Counted from the first letter of the stretch, positions 5,615 through 13,917 are shown. The stretch is 64,000 nt of DNA from Flavobacterium sp. 270 (GCF_004368785.1 NZ_SODM01000002.1:62001-126000), one strand, 5' to 3'. Notes: generated by a model from the letters alone, not told the origin. Program-made: numbers and translations.

Positions 5615-7728
5615 TATTGAGGCTGATGTGCCGGTTTTAATAAATCGTTTACCGTTTTAACCGGGTTGAATGTTATCAACGGAACCACAACAAAAACAGT
5701 TAGCCAATTTGCCATCGCTCCATTCCATAATCCTGGAAGTTCGTAGCTTTTTACCACTTTTCCGTCAGCACTTTTTTCTACAATAAATCCTGTTGTATGA
5801 TCTACAAATTCATTCAGATCAAATTTTTGATTCTTATAATTTTTGATACCGCAAACCAAATCAACTGGATTAAAATGTGTTGCCTGAGTTAAAATTTTGG
5901 CTTGTTTTTTATTTTCTATATCTACTTGAGAGGTTTCAACAATTTGCAGCGAAACATGACCTTTTTCATTCATTACCCAAAACGGACCTCCGCCTGGTTC
6001 ACCTTCATTTTTAACCATTCCGCAAACTCTGATTGGTCTATCCAGCAAATCTTTAATTTTATTGATTTTATTTTCGAAAGTAAATTTGCTTAAATCCTCA
6101 GTGATTTTTATGTTTAGTTCCTGTTCTAGAAAGGAAACAACTTCATCAATATTATTTTCTGTAATTTCTTGATTATCGATCGCTTGTAGATAACTAAAAA
6201 CTTTTTGCTGTATTTCTAATAAAATACCTGCTAAACCTTTTTTATACAATGTAATTTGATCTATATGATTCTGAATTACATTATCAATGTTTTTAATGAA
6301 AATAATATCACCATCAAGTTCATGCAGATTTTTAATCAACGCTCCATGTCCGCCTGGTCTAAAAACAAGCATTCCATCTTGATCTCTCACGAATTTATTT
6401 TTGCCATCAATAGCAATAGAATCGGTACTCTTACATTGATAAGAATAGCTTATATTAATTTGAGTATTAGAATCGCTTTCTACTTTATGTTTTACTTGTT
6501 TAGCAGCTTCTTCAAATAGATCCTGATGTATTTCTGAAACTGTAAAATGCAGATTAGAAACGTTATTTGCACAAGCATAGTGAACACATTCGTTCAAATG
6601 TTCCTCAATTGGATTTGCAATATGTGTTTTGTATTTATGAAATGGCAATACTGCTTTAGGCTTATTTGCAAAATCAAATTGCCCCAAAGACAATATTTCT
6701 TTTATAAAATAGTAATTTTTGTAATTTCTGTCTAAGGCATCAAAGTCAGGGTAAAGTGTCTTTAGTTTTTTATCTACTGCTTTAAAAAAAGCAAACTTCT
6801 CCATTGCTACAATAAAAATAGGCAGCTCTTTATTTTTCTTTCTATTAATATAGGCGTTTATAGTTTCGGTATCAATATCAAATTCATTCAAAAAAGTCTT
6901 CAAAAACTTAAACATTCTTGTTGCTGCTCCAGAAGCGGGAACAAATTTGTTTATTTTTAAATGTTCTTTCTGATTGTCGTAAAAAAGCGCTTTTTCTTCA
7001 AAATCAGTTTCAGACAAACTTAAAATTCCATTGTTTATAGTTGCCGGACTTATTAAATTACTTTTTGCAATTCCTTTTTTTAATATTTTTAATTGTTTAA
7101 AAACATTTTCAAAAGAAACTCCATGATTGTATAACTGCACAAAATCTTCAGAAGAAAAACCACGTTCTTTAGCAATAGCAAGATTATCTACAATAGCAGT
7201 TGCTTTTGCTAAACGACTTTCTTCGTTTCCGGAAAGTGTTATAAAAGGTTTTTTAGCATCAATTAAAGTTTGTTTGAAAACAGAAAAAACAGTTTCTCTT
7301 CCATCAGGAGTATCCCTAATATCATCTTTTTCCCAAGGAACGTCAATGTCTGTCAGGAAAAACAAATCGTATTCATGTTCTAAAGCCGCTTTATCTAAAT
7401 GTGGATCGCAGAAACCGTAATACATTTCAGAAAAAACTTTAGTTACCATTAAATTGGTATCAGAAAACAGATATTTTGATGCCGTAGCCAATTTTTCGTT
7501 TTCTAATGCAGTTTGACCGTAAGCAATAGGCATCATATCATCGGCAGTACAAATATGCTGATTCTCTTCCCATTTTTGCTGTAAATAATCGCGTGCAAAC
7601 TCGGGAACCCACTCGGTTTCGTATTGAGCTGCAAGCTGTTTTGCTAAAGTTGTTTTACCTGTACTTTCAGGTCCAAATAAAGCAATTTTTATTATAGATG
7701 TTTTTTGCTGTCTAAGATTTTTCTCCAT
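5614..7728 (-). CDS. NadR-like kinase fused to a DUF4301 domain
   Basis: A 704-residue two-domain protein. Residues 1 to about 185 resemble the ribosylnicotinamide kinase (AAA_28) part of NadR: Walker A GPESTGKTT at about 19-27 and the typical VPEFARDYL and FSDTNLMVTKVFSE stretches. From about residue 190 a full-length DUF4301 domain follows, with ASGAATRMFKFL near 290 and RPGGHGALIKNL and FIKNIDNV near 480-510, which recall nucleotide-sugar pyrophosphorylases. The start was set at the Met 37 bases before the upstream stop, because residues before it read the pnuC gene in another frame. The PnuC-family gene upstream supports phosphorylation of an imported nucleoside-like vitamin. The DUF4301 reaction is unknown. 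Confidence 0.8.
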   Translation of the reverse strand: MEKNLRQQKTSIIKIALFGPESTGKTTLAKQLAAQYETEWVPEFARDYLQQKWEENQHICTADDMMPIAYGQTALENEKLATASKYLFSDTNLMVTKVFSEMYYGFCDPHLDKAALEHEYDLFFLTDIDVPWEKDDIRDTPDGRETVFSVFKQTLIDAKKPFITLSGNEESRLAKATAIVDNLAIAKERGFSSEDFVQLYNHGVSFENVFKQLKILKKGIAKSNLISPATINNGILSLSETDFEEKALFYDNQKEHLKINKFVPASGAATRMFKFLKTFLNEFDIDTETINAYINRKKNKELPIFIVAMEKFAFFKAVDKKLKTLYPDFDALDRNYKNYYFIKEILSLGQFDFANKPKAVLPFHKYKTHIANPIEEHLNECVHYACANNVSNLHFTVSEIHQDLFEEAAKQVKHKVESDSNTQINISYSYQCKSTDSIAIDGKNKFVRDQDGMLVFRPGGHGALIKNLHELDGDIIFIKNIDNVIQNHIDQITLYKKGLAGILLEIQQKVFSYLQAIDNQEITENNIDEVVSFLEQELNIKITEDLSKFTFENKINKIKDLLDRPIRVCGMVKNEGEPGGGPFWVMNEKGHVSLQIVETSQVDIENKKQAKILTQATHFNPVDLVCGIKNYKNQKFDLNEFVDHTTGFIVEKSADGKVVKSYELPGLWNGAMANWLTVFVVVPLITFNPVKTVNDLLKPAHQPQ

Positions 7729-8312
7729 TCTAAATAAGCTGAAATAGCCAAAATTGTAAAAATTAAATACTGAAGTGACAGCATCCCTAAGCCGCGATAA
7801 GCATAAAGAGGCACTACAATAATGTCGCCAATAATCCAAAGTGTCCAGTTTTCGATTTTTTTCCTGGCCATGTACCACATTCCTGCAAAAAATATTCCAG
7901 ACGAAACCATATCGACATAATTGTCTTTTTTGATTTCGTAATCAAAATATTTATAAATCCCGAAAACCACAAATACAGTTACGACAAACAATAAAATTCC
8001 GATGATTTTTTCATTAAAACTTGTTCTCGTAATTGGTAAATTCTCCTCTACAGTTCCTCCTTTTGCCCACACATACCAGCCATATATGCTCATAATAGAA
8101 AAATATCCATTAATAATCATATCACCAATATAGCCAGCAATATACAAAAGATAAACCGATATTACAGTAGCAATTAATCCTGTAGGATATACCCAGATAT
8201 TTTCTTTTTTAGCAAACCAAACGCTTAGAATACCACAAACAAAAACTAAAAATTCTAAAGCAATATGCCATAGCGGTGCGTTCTTGTAACTGTCTAGAAA
8301 AAAATCTATCAT
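7692..8312 (-). CDS. PnuC-family vitamin transporter
   Basis: A 206-residue integral membrane protein with about seven hydrophobic segments and the family pattern IYGWYVWAKGG near residues 76-86 and the ENWTLWIIGDIIVVPLYAYRG segment near 153-173. PnuC-type carriers move nicotinamide riboside, and the PnuT subgroup in Bacteroidota moves thiamin; both depend on intracellular phosphorylation to trap the substrate. The next gene, overlapping by 37 bases, encodes a NadR-like kinase, favouring nicotinamide riboside. The TPP-regulated receptor nearby favours thiamin. The sequence alone does not settle this. It follows the GGGP synthase gene by 16 bases. Confidence 0.88.
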   Translation of the reverse strand: MIDFFLDSYKNAPLWHIALEFLVFVCGILSVWFAKKENIWVYPTGLIATVISVYLLYIAGYIGDMIINGYFSIMSIYGWYVWAKGGTVEENLPITRTSFNEKIIGILLFVVTVFVVFGIYKYFDYEIKKDNYVDMVSSGIFFAGMWYMARKKIENWTLWIIGDIIVVPLYAYRGLGMLSLQYLIFTILAISAYLEWRKILDSKKHL

Positions 8313-8328
8313 TGGGGCTGATTTTTAA

Positions 8329-9057
8329 TTATGATTCAAAAAAATGGCTGTTATTTTCAAAAGCTGTTCCTATCACCACCAAATCTGCACCTGCCTTATG
8401 CGCGCTCTCAATTCCGTGCAAATCTACAATTCCTCCGCCAACAATAATAGGAATTTGAATATTTTGAGATATTAACGCTATCATTTCCAGCGGAACTGCC
8501 TTTTTTGCTCCGCTTCCTGCTTCTAAATACACCAATTTGTTACCTAACATTTCACCGGCTTGTGCTGTTGCCAAAGCCAAATCAAAATCTTCACGATCTA
8601 AAGGCTGTGTTTTGCTAACTCTTGCCACTGCTGTTTCGTTACCGCTTTCTATCAAAATATAACCTGTTGAAATAATTTCCAGATCTGTTTTTTTAAGAAT
8701 TGGTGCTGCCTGAACCTGATATTCAATTAAATAATCCGGGTTACGGCCAGACAATAAAGACAAGAACAAAATAGCATCTGCCTGAGGTGAAATCTGCGAC
8801 GGATCTCCCGGGAAAATTACAACGGGCAAATTTGTTTTTTGTTTTAACTCTATAAGCAATTCATCTAAAATATCTGCCTCCACAATACTTCCTCCAACAA
8901 ATATATGTGTGGCGGGAGATTGGTTTATTTTAAGGAGCAGATGTTCTAAATTTTCCCAGACAATTTTATCCGGATCCAAAAGAATAGCTAGAAGCTTTCG
9001 CTTTTCAGTCTTAGCTTCAACAATCTGTTGGTATATATTGAGTATTTTTTGTCTCAT
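8329..9057 (-). CDS. Geranylgeranylglyceryl phosphate synthase family protein
   Basis: A 242-residue TIM-barrel prenyltransferase of the PcrB/GGGP synthase family. Visible family motifs are LLDPDK near residues 26-31, FVGGSIVEAD, FPGDPSQIS, YLEAGSGAK and the phosphate-binding IIVGGGI and VVIGTAFE near the C-terminus. Archaeal homologues join glycerol-1-phosphate to a prenyl diphosphate; bacterial ones use heptaprenyl or geranylgeranyl diphosphate. Bacteroidota members are known to have activity, but their cell role is unclear. It is the first gene of the operon leading to pnuC, the kinase fusion and arfB. Confidence 0.9.
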   Translation of the reverse strand: MRQKILNIYQQIVEAKTEKRKLLAILLDPDKIVWENLEHLLLKINQSPATHIFVGGSIVEADILDELLIELKQKTNLPVVIFPGDPSQISPQADAILFLSLLSGRNPDYLIEYQVQAAPILKKTDLEIISTGYILIESGNETAVARVSKTQPLDREDFDLALATAQAGEMLGNKLVYLEAGSGAKKAVPLEMIALISQNIQIPIIVGGGIVDLHGIESAHKAGADLVVIGTAFENNSHFFES

Positions 9058-9110
9058 AGCGGGCGTAAAAGTAAAAGTTTTTTAATGCAGAAGAACTATT
9101 TTGAATCAAT

Positions 9111-9118
9111 TATATTTG
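9111..9118 (+). promoter_or_regulatory. Promoter -7 element of the Crp/Fnr gene
   Basis: TATATTTG is a perfect TAnnTTTG match 31 bases before the ATG. A -33 TTG at 18-20 bases distance is not apparent. Confidence 0.55.
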
Positions 9119-9149
9119 TGTGCCCACTTGAATATTAAAAGACAAATTT

Positions 9150-9746
9150 ATGATCGCAATTGAACTGTTAGAAAAATACGGGGCTTTGAAGAAAGTTTAC
9201 GACAAAACTTCTATCATTTTTGAGGAAGGTAAACTGCCCGCAAATTACTATCAAATTATTTCGGGCGAAATAAAAATGAATAATTATAACGATGACGGGC
9301 GGGAATTTATTCAGGGTATTTTTTATAAAAATCAATCTTTTGGAGAACCTCCTTTATTTTTAAATCAAAATTATCCTGCAAGCGCCGTTGCTGTAGAAGA
9401 TTCTGAAATACTTTATCTCTCCAGACCAAACTTTATGCGATTGCTGGAAGAAAATCCCGTAATAAGCCTAAAAATCATCGAAAATCTGGCGCAGCGTTTG
9501 TATTACAAATCGGTTATGGCGGCCGAAATGTCTACACAAGAACCAGAGCATCGAGTATTAAAATTGATTGATCACGGAATTGCATATTTTAATTTTAAAA
9601 AAGACCAAAATGGTTATCTCATTAATTTTACCAGACAACAAATTGGCGACCTGACTGGTTTACGTGTAGAAACGGTGATTAGAACTATTAAAGCTCTGGA
9701 AAAGAAAGGGGTACTAAAGATAATTAACAGAAAAGTATATCGATAA
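9150..9746 (+). CDS. Crp/Fnr family transcriptional regulator
   Basis: A 198-residue regulator: an N-terminal cyclic-nucleotide-binding-like beta-roll (about residues 18-110), a dimerisation helix, and a C-terminal winged HTH with recognition helix LTGLRVETVIRTIKAL near residues 168-183. The E-x-x-x-R arrangement in that helix fits recognition of TGA/TCA half sites. It has no Cys cluster for an Fnr-type iron-sulfur sensor, so any redox or NO sensing would have to be different, for example by haem. A TTTTATGA-N6-TCATAAAA palindrome lies directly downstream before the next operon, which encodes a truncated hemoglobin; this is a plausible target. Confidence 0.9.
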   Translation: MIAIELLEKYGALKKVYDKTSIIFEEGKLPANYYQIISGEIKMNNYNDDGREFIQGIFYKNQSFGEPPLFLNQNYPASAVAVEDSEILYLSRPNFMRLLEENPVISLKIIENLAQRLYYKSVMAAEMSTQEPEHRVLKLIDHGIAYFNFKKDQNGYLINFTRQQIGDLTGLRVETVIRTIKALEKKGVLKIINRKVYR

Positions 9747-9757
9747 AAAAGTTCTTG

Positions 9758-9779
9758 TTTTATGATTTAAGTCATAAAA
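9758..9779. promoter_or_regulatory. Crp/Fnr-type operator
   Basis: TTTTATGATTTAAGTCATAA followed by AA forms a 22-bp inverted repeat with one mismatched pair, containing TGA-N6-TCA. It is 49 bases before the start of the membrane protein gene and 12 bases after the stop of the Crp/Fnr gene. Confidence 0.7.
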
Positions 9780-9827
9780 CTGTAGTGTATTGTGGTGGTA
9801 AATTTGCCTTATAAAACACTATATATC

Positions 9828-10115
9828 ATGACACTTTATAACACAACATTCGAAAATTTCAATAAAAGTTACATTGGTTCTGCTACGATGGCAGTAATTG
9901 GACAAAGCTGTCTGGGAGCTACCGCAGCAATGTTTGTATTAACAAACGGAACATCTGCAACACAAATGATTCAATTGGCAATTATCGTATTTACAAATAT
10001 GTTTGCCAACACTTCTATTCTGGCACAAATGAGCCATAAAACAGTTTTTAATTTGATTTTAACGAGCGTATTTTTTAGTACCTTGTTTATTATTATCAAC
10101 AATACTTTAATATGA
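9828..10115 (+). CDS. Small membrane protein linked to truncated hemoglobin
   Basis: A 95-residue protein with about three hydrophobic segments (roughly residues 17-37, 43-62, 70-90). The start at MTLYNTTFENF is preferred over an upstream GTG because the 12 residues before it read the promoter region. I recognise no family. Its stop overlaps the ATG of the group III truncated hemoglobin gene by ATGA, so the two are almost certainly co-translated, and an Fnr-type palindrome lies upstream. A role in oxygen- or nitric-oxide-related respiration is an inference from context only. Confidence 0.75.
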   Translation: MTLYNTTFENFNKSYIGSATMAVIGQSCLGATAAMFVLTNGTSATQMIQLAIIVFTNMFANTSILAQMSHKTVFNLILTSVFFSTLFIIINNTLI

Positions 10116-10522
10116 GAAAGCAGATAGAAAACAGAGCTGATGTTGCTTTTTTAGTACATCAGTTCTATGCTAAAATAAGAACCGATGAAGAAATTGGTTT
10201 TTATTTTAATACGATGATAAAAGACTGGGATGCGCATCTGGAAAAATTGACAGATTTTTGGGAAACCAATTTATTTGCAGTTAAAAAATACAAAGGAAAC
10301 CCTCATGCGGTGCACAATAATGTTGATGAGCATTTTGAAGGTAAAATCACATCAAATGAATTTGGAATCTGGCTTAACTATTGGTTTCAGACTTTGGAAG
10401 AACACTTTGAAGGTGAAAATGTAGAAACTTTAAAAAGACGCGCCAGAAAAATGGGAACGTTTCTTTTTATGAGTATGTTTGAGCATCGAAAAAAATTGGC
10501 GGAGGCTAATCCGGATTTATAA
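10112..10522 (+). CDS. Group III truncated hemoglobin
   Basis: A 136-residue globin of the group III truncated (P) class. The visible framework is FLVHQFYAKIRTDEEIGFYF at the A-B helices, then HLEKLTDFWETNLF, and the proximal-His region with PHAVHNN near residues 63-69, plus a Trp-rich G helix (FGIWLNYWFQTLEEHF). Group III members bind oxygen, CO or NO and are typical of microaerophilic or nitrosative stress settings. It overlaps the upstream membrane protein gene by four bases and should share its Fnr-type control. Length is normal. Confidence 0.9.
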   Translation: MRKQIENRADVAFLVHQFYAKIRTDEEIGFYFNTMIKDWDAHLEKLTDFWETNLFAVKKYKGNPHAVHNNVDEHFEGKITSNEFGIWLNYWFQTLEEHFEGENVETLKRRARKMGTFLFMSMFEHRKKLAEANPDL

Positions 10523-10537
10523 TTAACAGCTTATTTC

Positions 10538-10620
10538 GTCATTGCGAGAAACGAAGCAATCTCACCAACAATAACACAACGTGTATATCCAAATGAGATT
10601 GCTTCGTTCCTCGCAATGAC
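10538..10620. repeat. Palindromic repeat GTCATTGCGAG...CTCGCAATGAC
   Basis: GTCATTGCGAGAAACGAAGC (10538 on) and GCTTCGTTCCTCGCAATGAC (ending 10620) are inverted arms of about 26 bp with one or two mismatches, including AATCTC/GAGATT. This sequence is familiar as a widespread bacterial intergenic repeat. It fills the gap between convergent genes and probably ends transcription of both. Confidence 0.85.
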
Positions 10621-10629
10621 AAGAAATGA

Positions 10630-11034
10630 TTATTTCCACAAACTCAATATAATCGCTGTTGCCAAAATAGAAGCCAAATATCCAAAAACAATAATCATAA
10701 AAAACTGAAATGATTTGGCTTCAAAAGCATAAATCGGTCCAATAATCGAGACTACAAATCCTAGCCAGACTAAAAACGCTAATTGTATTCCCTGAGAAAT
10801 TGTTTCGTATTGAAGACTATTTATAAGCCAGGCTAAAACAAATGCGAGAACTAAGTTTGCGCCTATTTGTATCGCAAAAGAAAGTGCCATAGACGGACCT
10901 TTTGCGAGTTCTTCTTGTGTTTTGTCTACTCCTTTCATGTAAGGAGCTCTAAATAAAACAGTAAACCAAAGAAAACCAATGGCAAAACTTACAAGCGCCG
11001 AAACTAATATTGCTAAAACATTACATCCTTCCAT
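10630..11034 (-). CDS. DUF1761 family membrane protein
   Basis: A 134-residue protein with four predicted membrane helices (about residues 6-28, 50-70, 82-102, 110-131). The N-terminal pattern AILVSALVSFAIGFLWFTVLF followed by YMKGVDKT is typical of DUF1761. No biochemical function is established for the family. It is a single gene between a palindromic repeat and the phosphopantetheinyl transferase terminator, with no operon partner to suggest a role. Confidence 0.85.
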   Translation of the reverse strand: MEGCNVLAILVSALVSFAIGFLWFTVLFRAPYMKGVDKTQEELAKGPSMALSFAIQIGANLVLAFVLAWLINSLQYETISQGIQLAFLVWLGFVVSIIGPIYAFEAKSFQFFMIIVFGYLASILATAIILSLWK

Positions 11035-11128
11035 AATATAAATATTTAAAAATCAGATTATTAAAGTTACGATATTTATATTTTAATATCAGAAAAAATT
11101 CACAAAACAATAACTATCACTTTCTAAT

Positions 11129-11164
11129 AAAATCCAAAAAATTGAAATTTGGATTTTTTTTATT
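11129..11164. terminator. Terminator downstream of the phosphopantetheinyl transferase
   Basis: AAAATCCAAA (11129-11138) and TTTGGATTTT (11148-11157) pair, followed on the plus strand by T. It separates the transferase gene from the DUF1761 gene on the minus strand. Confidence 0.6.
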
Positions 11165-11181
11165 TTGAAATTTAATTAGAT

Positions 11182-11832
11182 TTATTTCTCGAAAGCAAAA
11201 ACCAAAGTAAACTTATCTTCAGAATTCTCCGATTGAATTTCCTTGTAATGAACATCAAAATCCTTAACCAAATTATCAAAATGAAGACTCGCCTGAGTTT
11301 GACTTTCGTCTAAAGAAAAAGCCTCGATCTGAATATGGTCTTTAAAACTAATTCCTTTTTCATTTCTAATTTTAAAAATTGCTTCTTTAGCTCCCCAGAT
11401 TACGGTCAGTTTTTTGACATATTCCTCAGAAAAATCAGGTTTTAAGTAATTGCATTCGTAGTCGGTAAATTTATCGCCAATTCTGATAATTTTCTCACGC
11501 TGCAATTCCATATCAATTCCGACAGTTTCATCACTAATGATTATTGCCGCAAAATGATACGAATGCGTTATCGAAATAAAATTATGACAATCAAAATAAG
11601 GTTTTCCAAATTCGTCATAATGCAAATCTTTATCCGTAAAACCCATTTCCTGAATCAGCATTCGTACGCTCAAAAAAGCACGCTGATGCATTTCAGATTT
11701 CATTCCATCCAATCGTAATTGCGTTTTCTCTTTCAGGACAACTTTGCTTCGCAATTCATCAAAAGATTCTGTTATTTCCCAAATTAAAATTCGGGTATTG
11801 TCATTGCATTGTATGGTTTGAAATAAAGGCAT
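11182..11832 (-). CDS. 4'-phosphopantetheinyl transferase superfamily protein
   Basis: A 216-residue enzyme of the Sfp-like type. The substrate and metal sites are visible: FGKPYF followed by ISITHS near residues 81-98, VGIDMEL (Asp and Glu for Mg) near 113-119, and WGAKEAIFK near 150-158. It would move the phosphopantetheine arm from CoA to an acyl or peptidyl carrier protein. No carrier protein or synthase gene is in the window, so it may be the general transferase of the cell or serve a pathway elsewhere. It is divergent from ahcY, a neighbourhood seen in other Flavobacteriia as far as I recall. Confidence 0.92.
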   Translation of the reverse strand: MPLFQTIQCNDNTRILIWEITESFDELRSKVVLKEKTQLRLDGMKSEMHQRAFLSVRMLIQEMGFTDKDLHYDEFGKPYFDCHNFISITHSYHFAAIIISDETVGIDMELQREKIIRIGDKFTDYECNYLKPDFSEEYVKKLTVIWGAKEAIFKIRNEKGISFKDHIQIEAFSLDESQTQASLHFDNLVKDFDVHYKEIQSENSEDKFTLVFAFEK

Positions 11833-11889
11833 TTTTTTAGTTATAATTATAAATTGTGAGTTATGAATGGTTTTCGCAGAAATTATTCC

Positions 11890-11961
11890 ACCATATAAGT
11901 GAATAAGTCAATTTAAGTAAGCATAAACAAACATTAAATGAACTTCTATCACTTATATGGT
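11890..11961. repeat. Inverted repeat ACCATATAAGTGA...TCACTTATATGGT
   Basis: Two 13-bp perfect inverted arms (11890-11902 and 11949-11961), with weaker pairing extending inwards to give arms of about 30 bases. It lies in the 266-bp gap between the divergent transferase and ahcY genes. The sequence resembles an intergenic repeat family of Flavobacterium. Apart from this and the ahcY -7 element I see nothing else in the gap. Confidence 0.7.
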
Positions 11962-12057
11962 TTAAGCAAACAAAACATTTATCTAAGGTACAAAAGATTA
12001 AGCGATTAAACATTTCACAAATCTTACAGAAATTAGCAAAGTTTTAAAGTTATTACG

Positions 12058-12065
12058 TAAATTTG
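12058..12065 (+). promoter_or_regulatory. Promoter -7 element of ahcY
   Basis: TAAATTTG matches TAnnTTTG and lies 33 bases before the ATG. Confidence 0.5.
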
Positions 12066-12098
12066 CAAAAATTTTACAATTCTACAAATATAATATAA

Positions 12099-13415
12099 AT
12101 GAGTACTACAACTACGCCATATGTGGCTTTCAAAGTAAAAGACATTTCTCTAGCGGCTTGGGGAAGAAAAGAAATTGAATTGGCTGAAGCTGAAATGCCA
12201 GGTTTAATGGCACTTCGTGCTGAATACAAAGACGAACAACCTCTAAAAGGTGCTCGTATTGCAGGATGTCTTCACATGACAATCCAGACTGCAGTTTTGA
12301 TCGAAACTTTAATCGCTCTTGGTGCAGAAGTTACTTGGTCTTCTTGTAACATTTTCTCTACTCAGGATCAGGCTGCTGCTGCTATTGCTGCTGCTGGAAT
12401 TTCTGTATATGCATGGAAAGGTCTTGATGAGCAATCATTTGACTGGTGTATTGAGCAGACTTTATTTTTTGGTGAAGACAGAAAACCATTAAACATGATT
12501 TTGGATGATGGTGGAGATTTAACAAACATGGTTATCGATCGTTTCCCAGAATTGGTTCCTGGAATTAAAGGTCTTTCTGAAGAAACTACAACTGGTGTAC
12601 ACAGACTTTACGAAAGAGTAAAAGCTGGAACTCTTCCAATGCCTGCAATCAACATTAACGATTCTGTTACTAAATCTAAATTTGATAACAAATACGGCTG
12701 TAAAGAATCTGCTGTAGATGCTGTACGTCGTGCAACTGACTTAATGTTAGCTGGAAAAAGAGTTATCGTTTGTGGATACGGTGATGTTGGAAAAGGAACT
12801 GCTGCTTCTTTCAGAGGTGCAGGTTCTATTGTAACAGTTACTGAAATTGATCCAATTTGTGCTTTACAAGCTGCAATGGACGGTTATGAAGTTAAAAAAT
12901 TAAACACTGTAATTGCTAATGCTGATATCATCATTACAACTACAGGAAATAAAGATATCGTTCTTGGAAGTCATTTCGAGCAAATGAAAGACAAAACTGT
13001 TGTTTGTAACATCGGACACTTTGATAACGAAATTGATATGGCTTGGTTAAACAAAAACCACGGTGCATCTAAAATCGAAATCAAACCACAAGTTGACAAA
13101 TATACTATCGCTGGAAAAGATATCATCATTCTTGCTGAAGGTCGTTTAGTAAACTTAGGTTGTGCTACAGGTCACCCAAGTTTTGTAATGAGTAACTCAT
13201 TTACAAACCAGACTTTGGCTCAAATCGAATTATGGAAAAACAGCGCTGCTTACAACAATGACGTTTACATGTTGCCAAAACATTTAGATGAAAAAGTTGC
13301 TGCCTTACACTTAGCTAAATTAGGAGTTGAATTGGAAGTTTTACGTGACGACCAAGCTGCTTACATTGGTGTTGAGGTTCAAGGTCCATTCAAACCAGAA
13401 TACTACAGATATTAA
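12099..13415 (+). CDS. ahcY: Adenosylhomocysteinase
   Basis: A 438-residue S-adenosylhomocysteine hydrolase, which splits SAH to adenosine and homocysteine and so keeps methylation running. Visible elements are the N-terminal [17 protein letters not shown], the NAD-binding [10 protein letters not shown] near residues 222-231, and the C-terminal [15 protein letters not shown] and PFKPEYYRY. Full length and well conserved; codon use is that of a highly expressed gene. It has its own promoter and a strong terminator, so it is probably a single-gene unit. Confidence 0.98.
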   Translation: MSTTTTPYVAFKVKDISLAAWGRKEIELAEAEMPGLMALRAEYKDEQPLKGARIAGCLHMTIQTAVLIETLIALGAEVTWSSCNIFSTQDQAAAAIAAAGISVYAWKGLDEQSFDWCIEQTLFFGEDRKPLNMILDDGGDLTNMVIDRFPELVPGIKGLSEETTTGVHRLYERVKAGTLPMPAININDSVTKSKFDNKYGCKESAVDAVRRATDLMLAGKRVIVCGYGDVGKGTAASFRGAGSIVTVTEIDPICALQAAMDGYEVKKLNTVIANADIIITTTGNKDIVLGSHFEQMKDKTVVCNIGHFDNEIDMAWLNKNHGASKIEIKPQVDKYTIAGKDIIILAEGRLVNLGCATGHPSFVMSNSFTNQTLAQIELWKNSAAYNNDVYMLPKHLDEKVAALHLAKLGVELEVLRDDQAAYIGVEVQGPFKPEYYRY

Positions 13416-13466
13416 TAATTTTAGATTTCTGAGTTTAGATTTCAGATTTCTTTGATTTATATATTC

Positions 13467-13506
13467 AAACCCGAAAGATTTAAAATCTTTCGGGTTTCTT
13501 TTTTTT
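13467..13506 (+). terminator. Intrinsic terminator of ahcY
   Basis: AAACCCGAAAGATTT pairs with AAATCTTTCGGGTTT, followed by a T-rich run. Confidence 0.9.
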
Positions 13507-13632
13507 AATTTAAAATTAATCCGGACGTGCCACGCTCACGTAGATCAAGAACGAGTTAATTTAACAAGACATTTGAAGCTTTTTTATTTTATAATTTTAA
13601 ATTTGAACTTAAAGCTTTTTAAACAATAGAAA

Positions 13633-13917
13633 ATGATAGAAAAAATTTTATGTGACATACATGGCTCAAAAGAAATGTCATTTTCATGTATTCACATTGC
13701 AATGGCAATAGACGAAAAAGAAAAAGTTGGTTTCTATTATTCAGAAGCCGAAGGAAATCTTCCTCAAATTGCCTGGTGTACTTCATGCGAACAATATCTT
13801 CTCGATAATGGAGAAGAATGGACAGATACATTTCAGGAATTAGCAGATTTTAAAACACTATGCGCCGATTGCTTTGATGAAGCAAAAAATAATGAATTAG
13901 AAATCCATCTTAGATAA
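13633..13917 (+). CDS. Small Cys-rich protein, possible zinc-binding
   Basis: A 94-residue protein of unknown function. Cys/His pairs are spread along it: CDIHG near residues 7-11, CIHIA near 19-23, WCTSC near 48-52 and LCADC near 76-80. Two CxxC pairs and two CxxH/CxH pairs would allow two zinc sites. There is no signal peptide or membrane segment, so it should be cytoplasmic. It stands alone after the ahcY terminator. I do not recognise the family. Confidence 0.7.
   Translation: MIEKILCDIHGSKEMSFSCIHIAMAIDEKEKVGFYYSEAEGNLPQIAWCTSCEQYLLDNGEEWTDTFQELADFKTLCADCFDEAKNNELEIHLR

Noticed and set aside
7729..7878. N-terminal extension of the kinase-DUF4301 protein by 50 residues
   Set aside because: The extension lies wholly inside the pnuC coding region in another frame and has no kinase-family similarity; the Met at 7728 directly precedes the P-loop region.
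11833..12098. SAH or SAM riboswitch upstream of ahcY
   Set aside because: None of the conserved core motifs was visible; the gap is explained by an inverted repeat and a promoter element.
13515..13560. Segment GTGCCACGCTCACGTAGATC and flanks as a possible repeat or RNA
   Set aside because: No second arm or second copy in the window, and no stable fold by eye; not enough to call a feature.
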